64,000 nt of DNA from Pseudomonadales bacterium (GTDB lineage: Bacteria > Pseudomonadota > Gammaproteobacteria > Pseudomonadales > Pseudohongiellaceae). Location: NCBI GenBank assembly GCA_012103535.1, contig WLWQ01000001.1:868001-932000 (forward strand), in the 5' to 3' direction. Of this stretch, positions 15,704 to 24,286 are shown one piece after another. The stretch's first letter is position 1. Every line of letters begins with the position of its first letter. The notes under the pieces are model-generated. The model was given only the letters and a program-made list of their open reading frames with translations, did not search any database and was not told the origin of the DNA. The translations under genes were made by a program, and so were the position numbers.

Positions 15704-17254
15704 CTAGTTTGCAGTTCCAGTGTGCGTGTGCAGCATGATGTTTATCATGCGCAAAGTTGCCTTCACCGCTGCTAATACCTGGTTGGAGTCGACACCTCGA
15801 GTTTTAAATTCCTGATCCGTTGTCTGCCAGGTAATAATACACTCAGTTAAGGCATCAGTTTTTCCGCCACGGGGGATATGCACTTCATAATCAGCCAACA
15901 AAGGCATAGTGAAGTTTTTTTCTTGCAGGATTTTTTCAATAGCGTCCATAAACGCATCGAACCCACCATTCCCTGCACCAGAACTCTGATAGTCTTCACC
16001 ATCGATAGTGACGCGCAATGAAGCCGTGCTATCAACATCCAGGCCGGTATTGATATAACAGTTATGAAGTTCGATATGATGATATTCTTTACTCTCCATT
16101 ACATCGGCGATGATGAATGGGAGATCTTCGGCAGTAACCACGTGTTTCGAATCACCCAGCGCTACTACTCGCTCTAATGCTTTTGCTTGATCTTCAGTCG
16201 ATAAAGAGATGCCTAACTCTTCCAGATTATTCACTATCGAAGCTTTGCCACTCATTTTGCCCAATGCGTATTTGCGCTTGCGAGCAAAGCGTTCCGGGCT
16301 CAACCTGGATACATAAAGATTTCCTTTCAGATCTCCGTCGGCATGAATTCCAGCAGTTTGGGTAAATACATCTGCACCCACAACTGGTGTATTTGCGGCA
16401 ATCCATTTGCCGGAAAAATTTTCGACCATGCGGCTCAAAACCGTGATTCTGCTTTCGTCTATTGCAAGTTCTAGACCCAGTTTGTCTTTTACTACGACTG
16501 CAACTTCAGCTAATGACGCATTGCCTGCGCGCTCACCGAGACAGTTCATGGTGCAATGTATATTGTTAATTCCTGCATTTATAGCAGCAAAAACATTTGC
16601 TGTAGCCAGGCCATAGTCATTGTGGGGATGAAAATCGAATTCTTCGTCAGGAAATTTTTCCTGCATTTCAGTTAACGCATCGAATACTTCATTTGGCGCA
16701 AACAGTCCCAAAGTATCGGGCAAGAGATAATGGCTTATTCCCAAATGTTGCGTGCCGGCAATTAAACCGAAAACATAATCCTTGCTGTTTTGATAACCGC
16801 TGGACCAATCCTCCAGATACATATTGACCGTAAGACCTTGTTCCCGCGCGTACTCGACAGTGCGGCTAATGTCATCGATATGACTCTCTAGATCTTTTCC
16901 TAATTGTTCACGACAGTGCTTTTCACTACCCTTCGCCAATAGATTTACGACTTTACCGCCGGCGCTGGTGATCCAGTCTACGCTGCGTTTGTAATCCACG
17001 AAGCCAAGAACCTCGACTCTGTCTGCCAGGCCTTCGCCAACCGCCCATTCACAAATCTTGGCAACCGCTTCTTTCTCACCGTCAGAGACACAGGCAGACG
17101 CAACTTCGATGCGGTCAACTTTTAATGACTGCAACAAAGCACGGGCAATATTAACTTTTTCATTCACTGAAAAAGAAACGCCTTGAGTCTGCTCGCCGTC
17201 CCGCAAGGTGGTGTCCATTAAACGGATTTGACGGCTACTGTCTGAATTACTCAC
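15704..17254 (-). CDS. cimA: (R)-citramalate synthase (Leptospira-type)
   Basis: Condenses pyruvate and acetyl-CoA to citramalate, giving 2-ketobutyrate for isoleucine without threonine deaminase. The 516-residue protein has the DRE-TIM barrel start LMDTTLRDGEQTQGVSFS, a DFHPHNDYGLA metal site, GERAGNASLAE, and a C-terminal regulatory domain containing YEVHIPRGGKTDAL and FKTRGVDSNQVLAAV. From memory its length and many blocks (RIEVASA, EVLGFVDYKRSVDWI, DVFTQTAGIHADGDLKGN) match the well-studied Leptospira enzyme more than LeuA. The neighbouring leuB supports this. Substrate choice cannot be proven from sequence, and an isopropylmalate synthase activity is the alternative. Confidence 0.85.
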   Translation of the reverse strand: MSNSDSSRQIRLMDTTLRDGEQTQGVSFSVNEKVNIARALLQSLKVDRIEVASACVSDGEKEAVAKICEWAVGEGLADRVEVLGFVDYKRSVDWITSAGGKVVNLLAKGSEKHCREQLGKDLESHIDDISRTVEYAREQGLTVNMYLEDWSSGYQNSKDYVFGLIAGTQHLGISHYLLPDTLGLFAPNEVFDALTEMQEKFPDEEFDFHPHNDYGLATANVFAAINAGINNIHCTMNCLGERAGNASLAEVAVVVKDKLGLELAIDESRITVLSRMVENFSGKWIAANTPVVGADVFTQTAGIHADGDLKGNLYVSRLSPERFARKRKYALGKMSGKASIVNNLEELGISLSTEDQAKALERVVALGDSKHVVTAEDLPFIIADVMESKEYHHIELHNCYINTGLDVDSTASLRVTIDGEDYQSSGAGNGGFDAFMDAIEKILQEKNFTMPLLADYEVHIPRGGKTDALTECIITWQTTDQEFKTRGVDSNQVLAAVKATLRMINIMLHTHTGTAN

Positions 17255-17383
17255 CAGTATTTCCTGAATCTACGTGGATTATTCCTGATTTGGCCCTTTT
17301 GCTTGACCATCGAGCTTAGAGGGGGTCGGATTCTAGCAAAAACTGGTGCTCGCAAGAAGCCGTATTTCCTGCATTTCTATGCG

Positions 17384-17411
17384 TTGACCTCAACAACCAT
17401 CGTTATATACT
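17384..17411 (+). promoter_or_regulatory. Sigma-70 promoter of the pnt operon
   Basis: TTGACC at 17384-17389 and TATACT at 17406-17411 are 16 bases apart. The expected start near 17418 leaves a leader of about 32 bases before the pntAA ATG. Confidence 0.65.
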
Positions 17412-17449
17412 GCGCGCTGCATTGCAGAATTGAACCACCGAGGGTAGTT

Positions 17450-18583
17450 ATGACGATTGAGATTTGTGTGCCGAAGGAAGTTCGCGAGGATGAACAACGG
17501 GTCGCATTAGTGCCGGATATTGTTAACCGACTGAGCAAAGATGGAATTAGCATAAACATAGAAAGCGGTGCGGGAGAGCTCGTTGGCTACACCGACGCGG
17601 ACTATGAGAACGCCACTGTTGTATCGAATTCCAGCGAATTACTTGGCAAAGCCGACATAACCCTCACCGTGAATCCGGCTACTGCAGAGCAGATCGCTCA
17701 GTTAAAAGAAGGTTCTATCCTGGTTGGGTTTTTAAATCCTCATTCTGATTTAGACCGATTCAAGCAATTGGCAGAGAGAAACATCAGTGCTTTTTCAGTC
17801 GAGTTAATTCCTCGAATTTCTCGTGCACAGGCGATGGACGCCCTTTCCTCCCAGGCATCTATTGCTGGTTATAAAGCGGTACTATTAGGCAGCAATATTC
17901 TTGGTAAGTTCTTACCGATGCTGACCACTGCCGCCGGAACTATAAGACCTTCCAAATGTTTAGTCATTGGCGCAGGTGTTGCTGGACTGCAGGCTATTGC
18001 AACCGCTCGCCGCTTGGGCGCAATCGTCGAAGGCTACGATGTGCGAGCCGCCGTCAAAGAACAGGTGGAATCTCTCGGCGCAAAATTTGTTGATATTGAA
18101 ATCAAAGCCGAAGGCAGCGGTGGTTACGCCCGCGAGTTAACAGAAGAAGAGAAACAACAGCAGCAAGATATCCTTGCGAAACATGTTGCCGGTTCGGATC
18201 TCATTATCAGTACCGCTGCCATTCCTGGTCGTCCCTCTCCCCGCATCATTAGCACAGCAATGGTAGAAGGGATGCGCGGTGATTCAGTAATTATCGATCT
18301 CGCGGCCGAAGGTGGCGGCAATTGTGAACTCACCAGGCTTGGAGAAACAGTTCTTCACCAAGGCGTAAAAATTTATGGGCCGGCCAATGTCCCCAGCATG
18401 GTCGGCAATCACGCCAGCGAACTCTATGCAAAAAACCTGCAAAACTTTCTTGAGTTATTAATCCAGGAAGGCGAGATCAAGGTCGATTTGGAAGATGAAA
18501 TTATCAACGAGAGTCTCATCACTCATGGGGGTCAGATTCATCATGCTGGCATAAAAGAACAACTAGAAGGAGCTTCATCATGA
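17450..18583 (+). CDS. pntAA: NAD(P) transhydrogenase subunit alpha, part 1 (domain I)
   Basis: The soluble NAD(H)-binding half of the proton-translocating transhydrogenase. The 377-residue protein starts MTIEICVPKEVREDEQRVAL, a typical alanine-dehydrogenase/PntA beginning. It has the dinucleotide fold VIGAGVAGLQAIATARRLGA and ends after the RPSPRIISTAMV region. I chose the ATG at 17450 because upstream in-frame sequence lacks homology and a promoter lies inside it. The last four bases overlap pntAB (ATGA). This split arrangement, with alpha in two genes, differs from the single pntA of E. coli. Confidence 0.94.
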   Translation: MTIEICVPKEVREDEQRVALVPDIVNRLSKDGISINIESGAGELVGYTDADYENATVVSNSSELLGKADITLTVNPATAEQIAQLKEGSILVGFLNPHSDLDRFKQLAERNISAFSVELIPRISRAQAMDALSSQASIAGYKAVLLGSNILGKFLPMLTTAAGTIRPSKCLVIGAGVAGLQAIATARRLGAIVEGYDVRAAVKEQVESLGAKFVDIEIKAEGSGGYARELTEEEKQQQQDILAKHVAGSDLIISTAAIPGRPSPRIISTAMVEGMRGDSVIIDLAAEGGGNCELTRLGETVLHQGVKIYGPANVPSMVGNHASELYAKNLQNFLELLIQEGEIKVDLEDEIINESLITHGGQIHHAGIKEQLEGASS

Positions 18584-18891
18584 TTGAAGGTCTTGCTGCT
18601 TTATATATCTTCATGCTCGCTGGCTTTACTGGCTATGAAATCATCAGCCGTGTGCCGGTTATCCTGCACACGCCATTAATGTCGGGTTCCAACTTCGTCC
18701 ATGGCATCGTGTTGGTGGGTGCCATGATTGCCCTGGGTATTGCTGAAAGCACAATTGAACAAATTATCGGCTTTATTGCAGTACTGCTAGGTGCGGGTAA
18801 CGCCGTGGGCGGTTATGTCGTTACGGAACGAATGCTGGAGATGTTCAAACCCAGCGACAAAGGAAGTGAGCAAAAAGGAAGCGAGGGTTAA
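18580..18891 (+). CDS. pntAB: NAD(P) transhydrogenase subunit alpha, part 2
   Basis: A 103-residue membrane protein with three predicted helices (LAALYIFMLAGFTGYEII, FVHGIVLVGAMIALGI, IIGFIAVLLGAGNAVGGYVV). It forms the alpha-derived part of the proton channel domain II. It overlaps pntAA by four bases and is followed three bases later by pntB. The charged C-terminus (KPSDKGSEQKGSEG) is longer than the helix bundle needs, and its role is unknown. Confidence 0.94.
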   Translation: MIEGLAALYIFMLAGFTGYEIISRVPVILHTPLMSGSNFVHGIVLVGAMIALGIAESTIEQIIGFIAVLLGAGNAVGGYVVTERMLEMFKPSDKGSEQKGSEG

Positions 18892-18894
18892 ATC

Positions 18895-20325
18895 ATGGAA
18901 ACAATTATCCAAGCTTCTTATTTTATCGTTGCCGCAATTTTCATTATTGGCCTGAAACAAATGAGCTCGCCGGTTACGGCACGGCGGGGCATTTTGTGGG
19001 CAGGTGCTGCCATGGTAATCGCCACCCTGGTTACCTTCATGGCACCAGAGATTATCGACAGCGATCAGGCTGCGACTAATGTCGGCCTGATCATTCTCGC
19101 CATCGGAATTGGTGGCGGTTATGCCTGGTGGAGCGGTAAACGTGTCGCCATGACCGATATGCCGCAGATGATTGCCATGTATAACGGCATGGGCGGAGGA
19201 GCCGCCGCCACTATTGCCGCCGTAGAGTTGTTAAAAGCCTCGACTGAAACCTCACACGATCCAAGCGGAACAATGACTATCGCTGATGCATTGGGGCCGG
19301 ATGTTGCCATTTTAGGGATACTTGGCGCCATTATTGGAACCATCTCATTTAGCGGCAGCATCATCGCCTGGGCGAAGCTAGATGGACGCTTACATCGAAG
19401 CAAACTATTGCCAGGGCAGCATTTTATAAACGCCATTCTCGCCATTGTAACTGTGGGCTTTGCTGTATCGATTTACTTCAGCGGTTCCGACTTAACACCG
19501 ATTATTATCTTCTTTGGTTTAGCACTGGTGCTAGGCATCTTCATCACTGTACCAGTCGGTGGTGCGGATATGCCTGTAATCATTTCCCTGTTTAATGCAC
19601 TCACTGGATTAGCGGTTGGATTCGAGGGTTATGTATTGGGAAATGCCGCAATGATCATTGCCGGTATCGTAGTTGGTTCTGCCGGTTCCCTGCTGACACA
19701 TTTAATGGCGGTGGCCATGAATCGCTCAGTAGCTAACGTGTTCTTCGCGGGTGTTGGCACGGACAGCGGTGTTACCAGTGAAGGTATTCAGGGTGAGATG
19801 AAAGAAATCCAGGCACAGGATGCTGGCATTCTTATGGCATTCGCCAGTCAGGTCGTCATCATCCCAGGCTATGGCATGGCAGTTGCGCAGGCCCAGCACA
19901 AGATATGGGAACTGACCCAGTTATTGAATGATAAAGGAGTAGCAGTAAAATTTGCGATTCATTCAGTTGCCGGAAGAATGCCCGGGCACATGAATGTACT
20001 TTTGGCAGAGGCCGGTGTGCCATACGACATGATTTACGATATGGAAGATATTAATGCTGATTTTAAAAATACCACGGTGGCATTAGTTATTGGCGCCAAC
20101 GATGTAGTCAATCCATCTGCTAAAACTGACACCAGCAGCCCGTTGTACGGCATGCCGATTTTGGATGCAATTGATTCTGACAATGTAATCGTAATCAAAC
20201 GTGGTCGCGGTGCTGGATTCTCTGGCGTTGAGAATCCTCTGTTCTTCGCAGATAACACCAAGATGTTATTTGGCGATGGACAAAAAGCTGCCAGCGAATT
20301 AATTCAGGCGGTCAAAGAGCTCTAG
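18895..20325 (+). CDS. pntB: NAD(P) transhydrogenase subunit beta
   Basis: The 476-residue subunit combines about nine membrane helices (residues 1-270) with the NADP(H)-binding domain III (about 290-476). Domain III shows IIPGYGMAVAQAQ, GRMPGHMNVLLAEAGVPYD, GANDVVNP and KRGRGAGFSGVENPLF. With PntAA and PntAB it uses the proton gradient to make NADPH from NADH. A fragment of an inverted-repeat element begins three bases after the stop codon. Confidence 0.95.
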   Translation: METIIQASYFIVAAIFIIGLKQMSSPVTARRGILWAGAAMVIATLVTFMAPEIIDSDQAATNVGLIILAIGIGGGYAWWSGKRVAMTDMPQMIAMYNGMGGGAAATIAAVELLKASTETSHDPSGTMTIADALGPDVAILGILGAIIGTISFSGSIIAWAKLDGRLHRSKLLPGQHFINAILAIVTVGFAVSIYFSGSDLTPIIIFFGLALVLGIFITVPVGGADMPVIISLFNALTGLAVGFEGYVLGNAAMIIAGIVVGSAGSLLTHLMAVAMNRSVANVFFAGVGTDSGVTSEGIQGEMKEIQAQDAGILMAFASQVVIIPGYGMAVAQAQHKIWELTQLLNDKGVAVKFAIHSVAGRMPGHMNVLLAEAGVPYDMIYDMEDINADFKNTTVALVIGANDVVNPSAKTDTSSPLYGMPILDAIDSDNVIVIKRGRGAGFSGVENPLFFADNTKMLFGDGQKAASELIQAVKEL

Positions 20326-20327
20326 GG

Positions 20328-20382
20328 GGCCTCGGAACAGACCAAAGGCCAGAGCTGTCATAGAATTTTTCAGAGGCTCCCT
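20328..20382 (-). repeat. Solo end of the 265-bp inverted-repeat element (copy C)
   Basis: These 55 bases on the reverse strand match the left end of the full copy at 26257-26522 at about 50 positions, starting AGGGAGCCTCTGAA and reaching CTGTTCCGAGG. The opposite end is missing. It fills the space between pntB and the RDD gene. Confidence 0.8.
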
Positions 20383-20385
20383 CGA

Positions 20386-20877
20386 TTGAGTGAAACCGTC
20401 GAAGTAGAAAATCTCGAATTCCCCCGCGCCGGTTTACTTCGGCGCCTCGCTGCTCTGCTTTACGATATATTCCTGGTTGCTGCTATCTGGATACTACTGG
20501 GTTTTATCCTGCAACTGTTTGTTGGAGTGGATAATAACCAGGTCGTGGACGGCCAAGTAGTTACCAATCCAGTCGTCGATAATTTCTTATTCATCCTGAT
20601 GATCCTCAGCTGTTTTCTTTTTTATTGCTGGTTCTGGATGCGCAGTGGACAAACCCTTGGCATGCTTGCCTGGCGCATAAGAGTAGATTCAATCGAAGAA
20701 GGGAAAATAAATTTCTCTCAAGCACTGATTCGATTTCTTGTCGCCTGGCCTGCGTTCTTCATGTTGGGTCTGGGATTTTTCTGGATTTACCTCGATGAGC
20801 AAGGCGATGCCGTCCACGACAAAGTATCCTGCACGAAAGTCATCGTATTACCGAAATCCTACCGACCTTTTAGTTAG
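20386..20877 (+). CDS. RDD family membrane protein
   Basis: A 163-residue inner-membrane protein with about three helices: LAALLYDIFLVAAIWILLGFIL, FLFILMILSCFLFYCWFW and FLVAWPAFFMLGLGFFWIYL. The RDD pattern is visible: RRLAALLYDIFLV (Arg and Asp), GQTLGMLAWRIRV and DEQGDAVHDKVSCTKVI. The start codon is TTG at 20386, since no ATG lies upstream. It directly follows the outer end of the repeat fragment, which may have supplied or replaced its leader. Transport or an enzyme-partner role is described for the family; the substrate is unknown. Confidence 0.85.
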   Translation: MSETVEVENLEFPRAGLLRRLAALLYDIFLVAAIWILLGFILQLFVGVDNNQVVDGQVVTNPVVDNFLFILMILSCFLFYCWFWMRSGQTLGMLAWRIRVDSIEEGKINFSQALIRFLVAWPAFFMLGLGFFWIYLDEQGDAVHDKVSCTKVIVLPKSYRPFS

Positions 20878-20909
20878 CCCAACACAGCACAACAATTAAT
20901 TCAGGCAAA

Positions 20910-21284
20910 TTAGCCAGTGTATTCTGGCTGCCGCCATAAATAGGTGCTCACTGCTGCACCGATTGCGAAAAGCATGGCGCATAACAGCATCTGATTCACA
21001 ATCCAACATGAGATCCCCATGCTAATCCAGATTATAACTATGGCACGCACCTTCACTCGACGCGGTATTCCCTGCCCCGATTCAAAGTTTCGAATGATGG
21101 CACCAAAATGTTTATGAGTGAGCATCCAGTTGTGTAAGCGATCAGATGATCGGGCGAAACAGAACGCCGCGAGCAATACCAGTGGGACAGTGGGTAACAA
21201 TGGAAGAAACACACCGAGCACGCCTAGCGCCAGGGAAACTATCCCGCCAAGTACTAAGAAAACTTTTTTTAAAGGAGTAAGCAC
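20910..21284 (-). CDS. YbaN/DUF454 family membrane protein
   Basis: A 124-residue protein with the features of the YbaN family: the start PLKKVFLVLGGIVSLALGVLGVFLPLLPTVPLVLLAAFCFARSS (helix pair, residues 4-47, cited to locate it) and NFESGQGIPRRVKVRAI, then two more helices. E. coli YbaN is an inner-membrane protein of unknown function. It lies 12 bases downstream of lptG, so it may be co-transcribed. Confidence 0.88.
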   Translation of the reverse strand: MLTPLKKVFLVLGGIVSLALGVLGVFLPLLPTVPLVLLAAFCFARSSDRLHNWMLTHKHFGAIIRNFESGQGIPRRVKVRAIVIIWISMGISCWIVNQMLLCAMLFAIGAAVSTYLWRQPEYTG

Positions 21285-21296
21285 GACAAGCCTAAG

Positions 21297-22373
21297 CTAT
21301 CTAACCTTGCGCAAGAGAAAAAACCCAAGCATGGCACAAAGAAAAATGGGAGCTAATACCGCGAGCAATGGATTGAAACCATAAAGCAGGCTCGCCGGCT
21401 CCATCATCCGTTGCAGTATGGTAAACACCAAGCCTATCCCCAGGGCGACAGATACTCTTGCCCCCATAGTTGCTTCACGTAATGGGCCAAACACGAAGGA
21501 AATCGCCAATACAACCAGTGCCAATGTTGAGACTGGCTGTAGTAATTTCTTCCAGAAGGCCAGGTAATAAGTATCACTGTCGAGACCTTCTGCTTGAAAA
21601 TATTCGGCAAATTGATAGAGCCCGGAAATAGATTGTTCATCCGGCTCTACCAATAACACGCTTAGCAATTCGGGAGATAATTGTACTTGCCAGTCTTCTT
21701 GCAAATAGTTCTGGGTGGTCACCACTCCAGAATCGAACAGACTTTCTTCCACAATATTCAATTGCCAATAGCTACTACTCTCCTCTTCTACGTAACTTGC
21801 TGACTCTGCAAAACTGGCAGATATTAGGCGACGATCGTCATCCATCTGATAACGACTAACACCAAACAATTCACGTCCACCGGGTGCAATGGCATTGATA
21901 TGAATAAATTCATCACCTACTCGTTGCCAGGTTCCTTGTTCCGGATTTATCGATGCGGTACCACTTTGCTGAATTGCTTTGTTGCTCTGGGCGAGTTGTT
22001 CTAAAGGTGGAGAGACGTATTCTCCGAGTATCAGACTCAGCACCATGACGAATAAGGTTGGTTTTAATACTGCAATTACAATTCTCGATACTCTGATACC
22101 GGCAGATTGCATAACCACCAGCTCATTGTTCGATGCCAACACGCCTAAACCGATCAAAGCACCACCGAGAGCCGCGAAAGGCAGCAATTCATACACGCTG
22201 GTGGGCATAGTGAATAGAACAAAAGTAATCGCATTAGTCATCGAGTAGTTTTCGTCGGTATCTGCGATTTGATCCAACAAACTGAAGATGAGATCAAGTG
22301 TGGCAATCAGGGCGATGACTACAAACATCGAAAGCAGCACGGTGTTACGAATATGTCGATCCAACTGAATCAT
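21297..22373 (-). CDS. lptG: LPS export ABC transporter permease LptG
   Basis: One of the two permeases that extract lipopolysaccharide from the inner membrane with LptB. The 358-residue protein begins MIQLDRHIRNTVLLSMFVV. Three helices are at the N-terminus, a large periplasmic beta-jellyroll domain occupies about residues 120-265, and three helices are at the C-terminus (STLALVVLAISFVFGPLR). I start at the ATG at 22373, which overlaps the lptF stop (ATGA). An upstream in-frame start lies inside lptF and is less likely. Confidence 0.94.
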   Translation of the reverse strand: MIQLDRHIRNTVLLSMFVVIALIATLDLIFSLLDQIADTDENYSMTNAITFVLFTMPTSVYELLPFAALGGALIGLGVLASNNELVVMQSAGIRVSRIVIAVLKPTLFVMVLSLILGEYVSPPLEQLAQSNKAIQQSGTASINPEQGTWQRVGDEFIHINAIAPGGRELFGVSRYQMDDDRRLISASFAESASYVEEESSSYWQLNIVEESLFDSGVVTTQNYLQEDWQVQLSPELLSVLLVEPDEQSISGLYQFAEYFQAEGLDSDTYYLAFWKKLLQPVSTLALVVLAISFVFGPLREATMGARVSVALGIGLVFTILQRMMEPASLLYGFNPLLAVLAPIFLCAMLGFFLLRKVR

Positions 22374-23503
22374 GCCGTGCGCCCCAGTGACAAATAGCGT
22401 CCTAACTCGGGATAGCGAAAAAGGACCACTCCAATGGCAATGAATAAGGCGTGTACCCACCACAAACCTATAATTGCATTTAACTCCCCTTCCGCCACTA
22501 AATCTCGAGTGAATTGCAGCAGCAAAAAATAGGTCGCATAAATTAGTGCAGCAGACACCAACTTGCTGTAACGGCCCTGACGAGGATCAACCTGGCTCAT
22601 TGGTACCGCTATCAAAGTGATTATTGGAATCAACAAGATGATCGAAAGCCGCCACTGAAATTCTGCCTGATGTTCGGGGGAATTCGAGCCAATAAGCTCC
22701 ATCGTGCCCAAGGATTCTTCTTCTAAACTCTCTTCAAATTCTGTGGGTTCCGGTAAGAGAATTGATTGAGCATCAAACTGAGCCACGGTGAAATCACCCT
22801 GACCCGGAGCTCCATCGTATTGGTAAACGTTTTCTAAACGCATAAAGCGAGCACCAGTCTCAGCATCGACTGTTGGTCGTGCTGTTTCTGCTAACAGTAT
22901 TCTCGGTGTGGTCGTGCTGCCTTCCAATGCCGAGGAATTTTCCGCATCGGACTCGGTAGTCAAAGCTACGAAGACATTGCTTAATTGACGCCCAAGCTCT
23001 GGCAGAGTATTCGCTCGTTCCGCATAGGTCACTCGACCACCTCCACTAAAGGATTGAAATTGTCCGGCAACGATTAAATCTATTTCAGTGAGTTGTTCCT
23101 GGTTTTGCTTAAGCTGTTCGGTATTGCGCACACCCCATGGCGCGATGCTTAAACTAATGGCGGCCATAAGCACAATGACGGCTATGGAAGTTAATGAGGT
23201 TAAAGCTAATAAACGCCTCTGACTAAAACCGGAGCCCAACAACACCACCATTTCGTTTTCGGCATACATGCGGCCGTAAGCCAAAAGAATGCCCAGGAAA
23301 AATGCCAGCGGTACGATGACGAGAAAGAAGTCCGGCAGACGGTAAAACATGAGCAACAAGAGCACATCAGATGCCAGCTCACCAGCGACGGCCTGTCCTA
23401 AATACTGAATAAAGCGACTGGTCAAGCCTACCACTAGCAATATTAGTGTGACTGCAGTCATCACTTGCAGGATTTGTTTGCTGAGATAGCGAAAGATAAT
23501 CAA
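22370..23503 (-). CDS. lptF: LPS export ABC transporter permease LptF
   Basis: The partner permease of LptG in the LptB2FG complex. The 377-residue protein has three N-terminal helices beginning IIFRYLSKQILQVMTAVTL, a periplasmic jellyroll domain (about 125-275) with GRVTYAERANTLPELG, and three C-terminal helices with VPMSQVDPRQGRYSKL. No ATG is near the conserved start. I chose the TTG at 23501-23503, which yields MIIFRYL as in relatives; a TTG 30 bases upstream is the alternative. An acyl-CoA thioesterase gene separates lptF from pepA, which in E. coli is its direct divergent neighbour. Confidence 0.92.
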   Translation of the reverse strand: MIIFRYLSKQILQVMTAVTLILLVVGLTSRFIQYLGQAVAGELASDVLLLLMFYRLPDFFLVIVPLAFFLGILLAYGRMYAENEMVVLLGSGFSQRRLLALTSLTSIAVIVLMAAISLSIAPWGVRNTEQLKQNQEQLTEIDLIVAGQFQSFSGGGRVTYAERANTLPELGRQLSNVFVALTTESDAENSSALEGSTTTPRILLAETARPTVDAETGARFMRLENVYQYDGAPGQGDFTVAQFDAQSILLPEPTEFEESLEEESLGTMELIGSNSPEHQAEFQWRLSIILLIPIITLIAVPMSQVDPRQGRYSKLVSAALIYATYFLLLQFTRDLVAEGELNAIIGLWWVHALFIAIGVVLFRYPELGRYLSLGRTA

Positions 23504-23588
23504 GAAACAACGCGCCCCAAGAACAGCTCGCAAGCAGTTTACTCGAATAAGTGCATAAAAGTCAGCTAGTTAGAGACTAAGCGCTGGC

Positions 23589-24050
23589 TTAAGCGACCTG
23601 AACTTCCTGGATTTCCTGAATTTCAGGATGGCCTAGCATGGATTTGAAGGCCACAGGCACTTGAGTGATTTCATGTTTGTCGAAATCGAAGAAGACAACG
23701 CCTAATTTGGCGTTGCAAACCACCGCCTCGAGGGCGCTGTTGGTTACTTGCATACCGATGTCGAATCCGTAGCGATTGAATTTGCTAACCCCTACATCGA
23801 CGATTAATCGATCGTTAGCAAATGATTCGGTGCGGTAGTCCACCGCCAGGTCGGTTACCACCATGCCTAAGCCGAAGATATTTGATTCGGTGAAGCCCAG
23901 GCTGGCAAGAAATTGCAGGCGCGCCTCATGGAGAATGTTAACCATGGACACACTGTCGAGATGTTTGGCGTAGTTGACGTCACTTAAACCCACAATGCGT
24001 TCCATACTGAACAAAAATTGATCAGGTACGGCTACTTTAATACGTGGCAT
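23589..24050 (-). CDS. Hotdog-fold thioesterase
   Basis: A 153-residue protein of the YbgC/4HBT hotdog family. Residues about 18-44 (GLSDVNYAKHLDSVSMVNILHEARLQFL) show the D-x2-x-H helix that carries the catalytic Asp in related thioesterases. Further on, VVTDLAVDYRTESFANDRLIVDVGVSKF is the family beta core. The C-terminus ends in an odd short repeat, EIQEIQEVQVA. It probably hydrolyses an acyl-CoA; substrate unknown. It sits between lptF and the divergent pepA. Confidence 0.85.
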   Translation of the reverse strand: MPRIKVAVPDQFLFSMERIVGLSDVNYAKHLDSVSMVNILHEARLQFLASLGFTESNIFGLGMVVTDLAVDYRTESFANDRLIVDVGVSKFNRYGFDIGMQVTNSALEAVVCNAKLGVVFFDFDKHEITQVPVAFKSMLGHPEIQEIQEVQVA

Positions 24051-24286
24051 CCCGACTCCTTACACTGGGTAGCTTCCATCACTGCTATGACAATGAAAGA
24101 CGCATTAGGTTCAAAAGAAATTCGAACGGGAATTTTCGTGAATCTTAACAGAACTTTTACAAAAATTCCGAAGCAGTTTTGTTCAATTTTTAAGCACTAT
24201 TGCTTAACTAATTGAATAACTTTAGGATTACCGCTCTTAAATTTTCGTGTTCAATTTTTCTCGGTCGCAAGGAGAAACATCTACCC

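Noticed and set aside
17303..17449. The N-terminal extension of the pntAA frame
   Set aside because: No similarity to PntA, and a promoter sits inside it.
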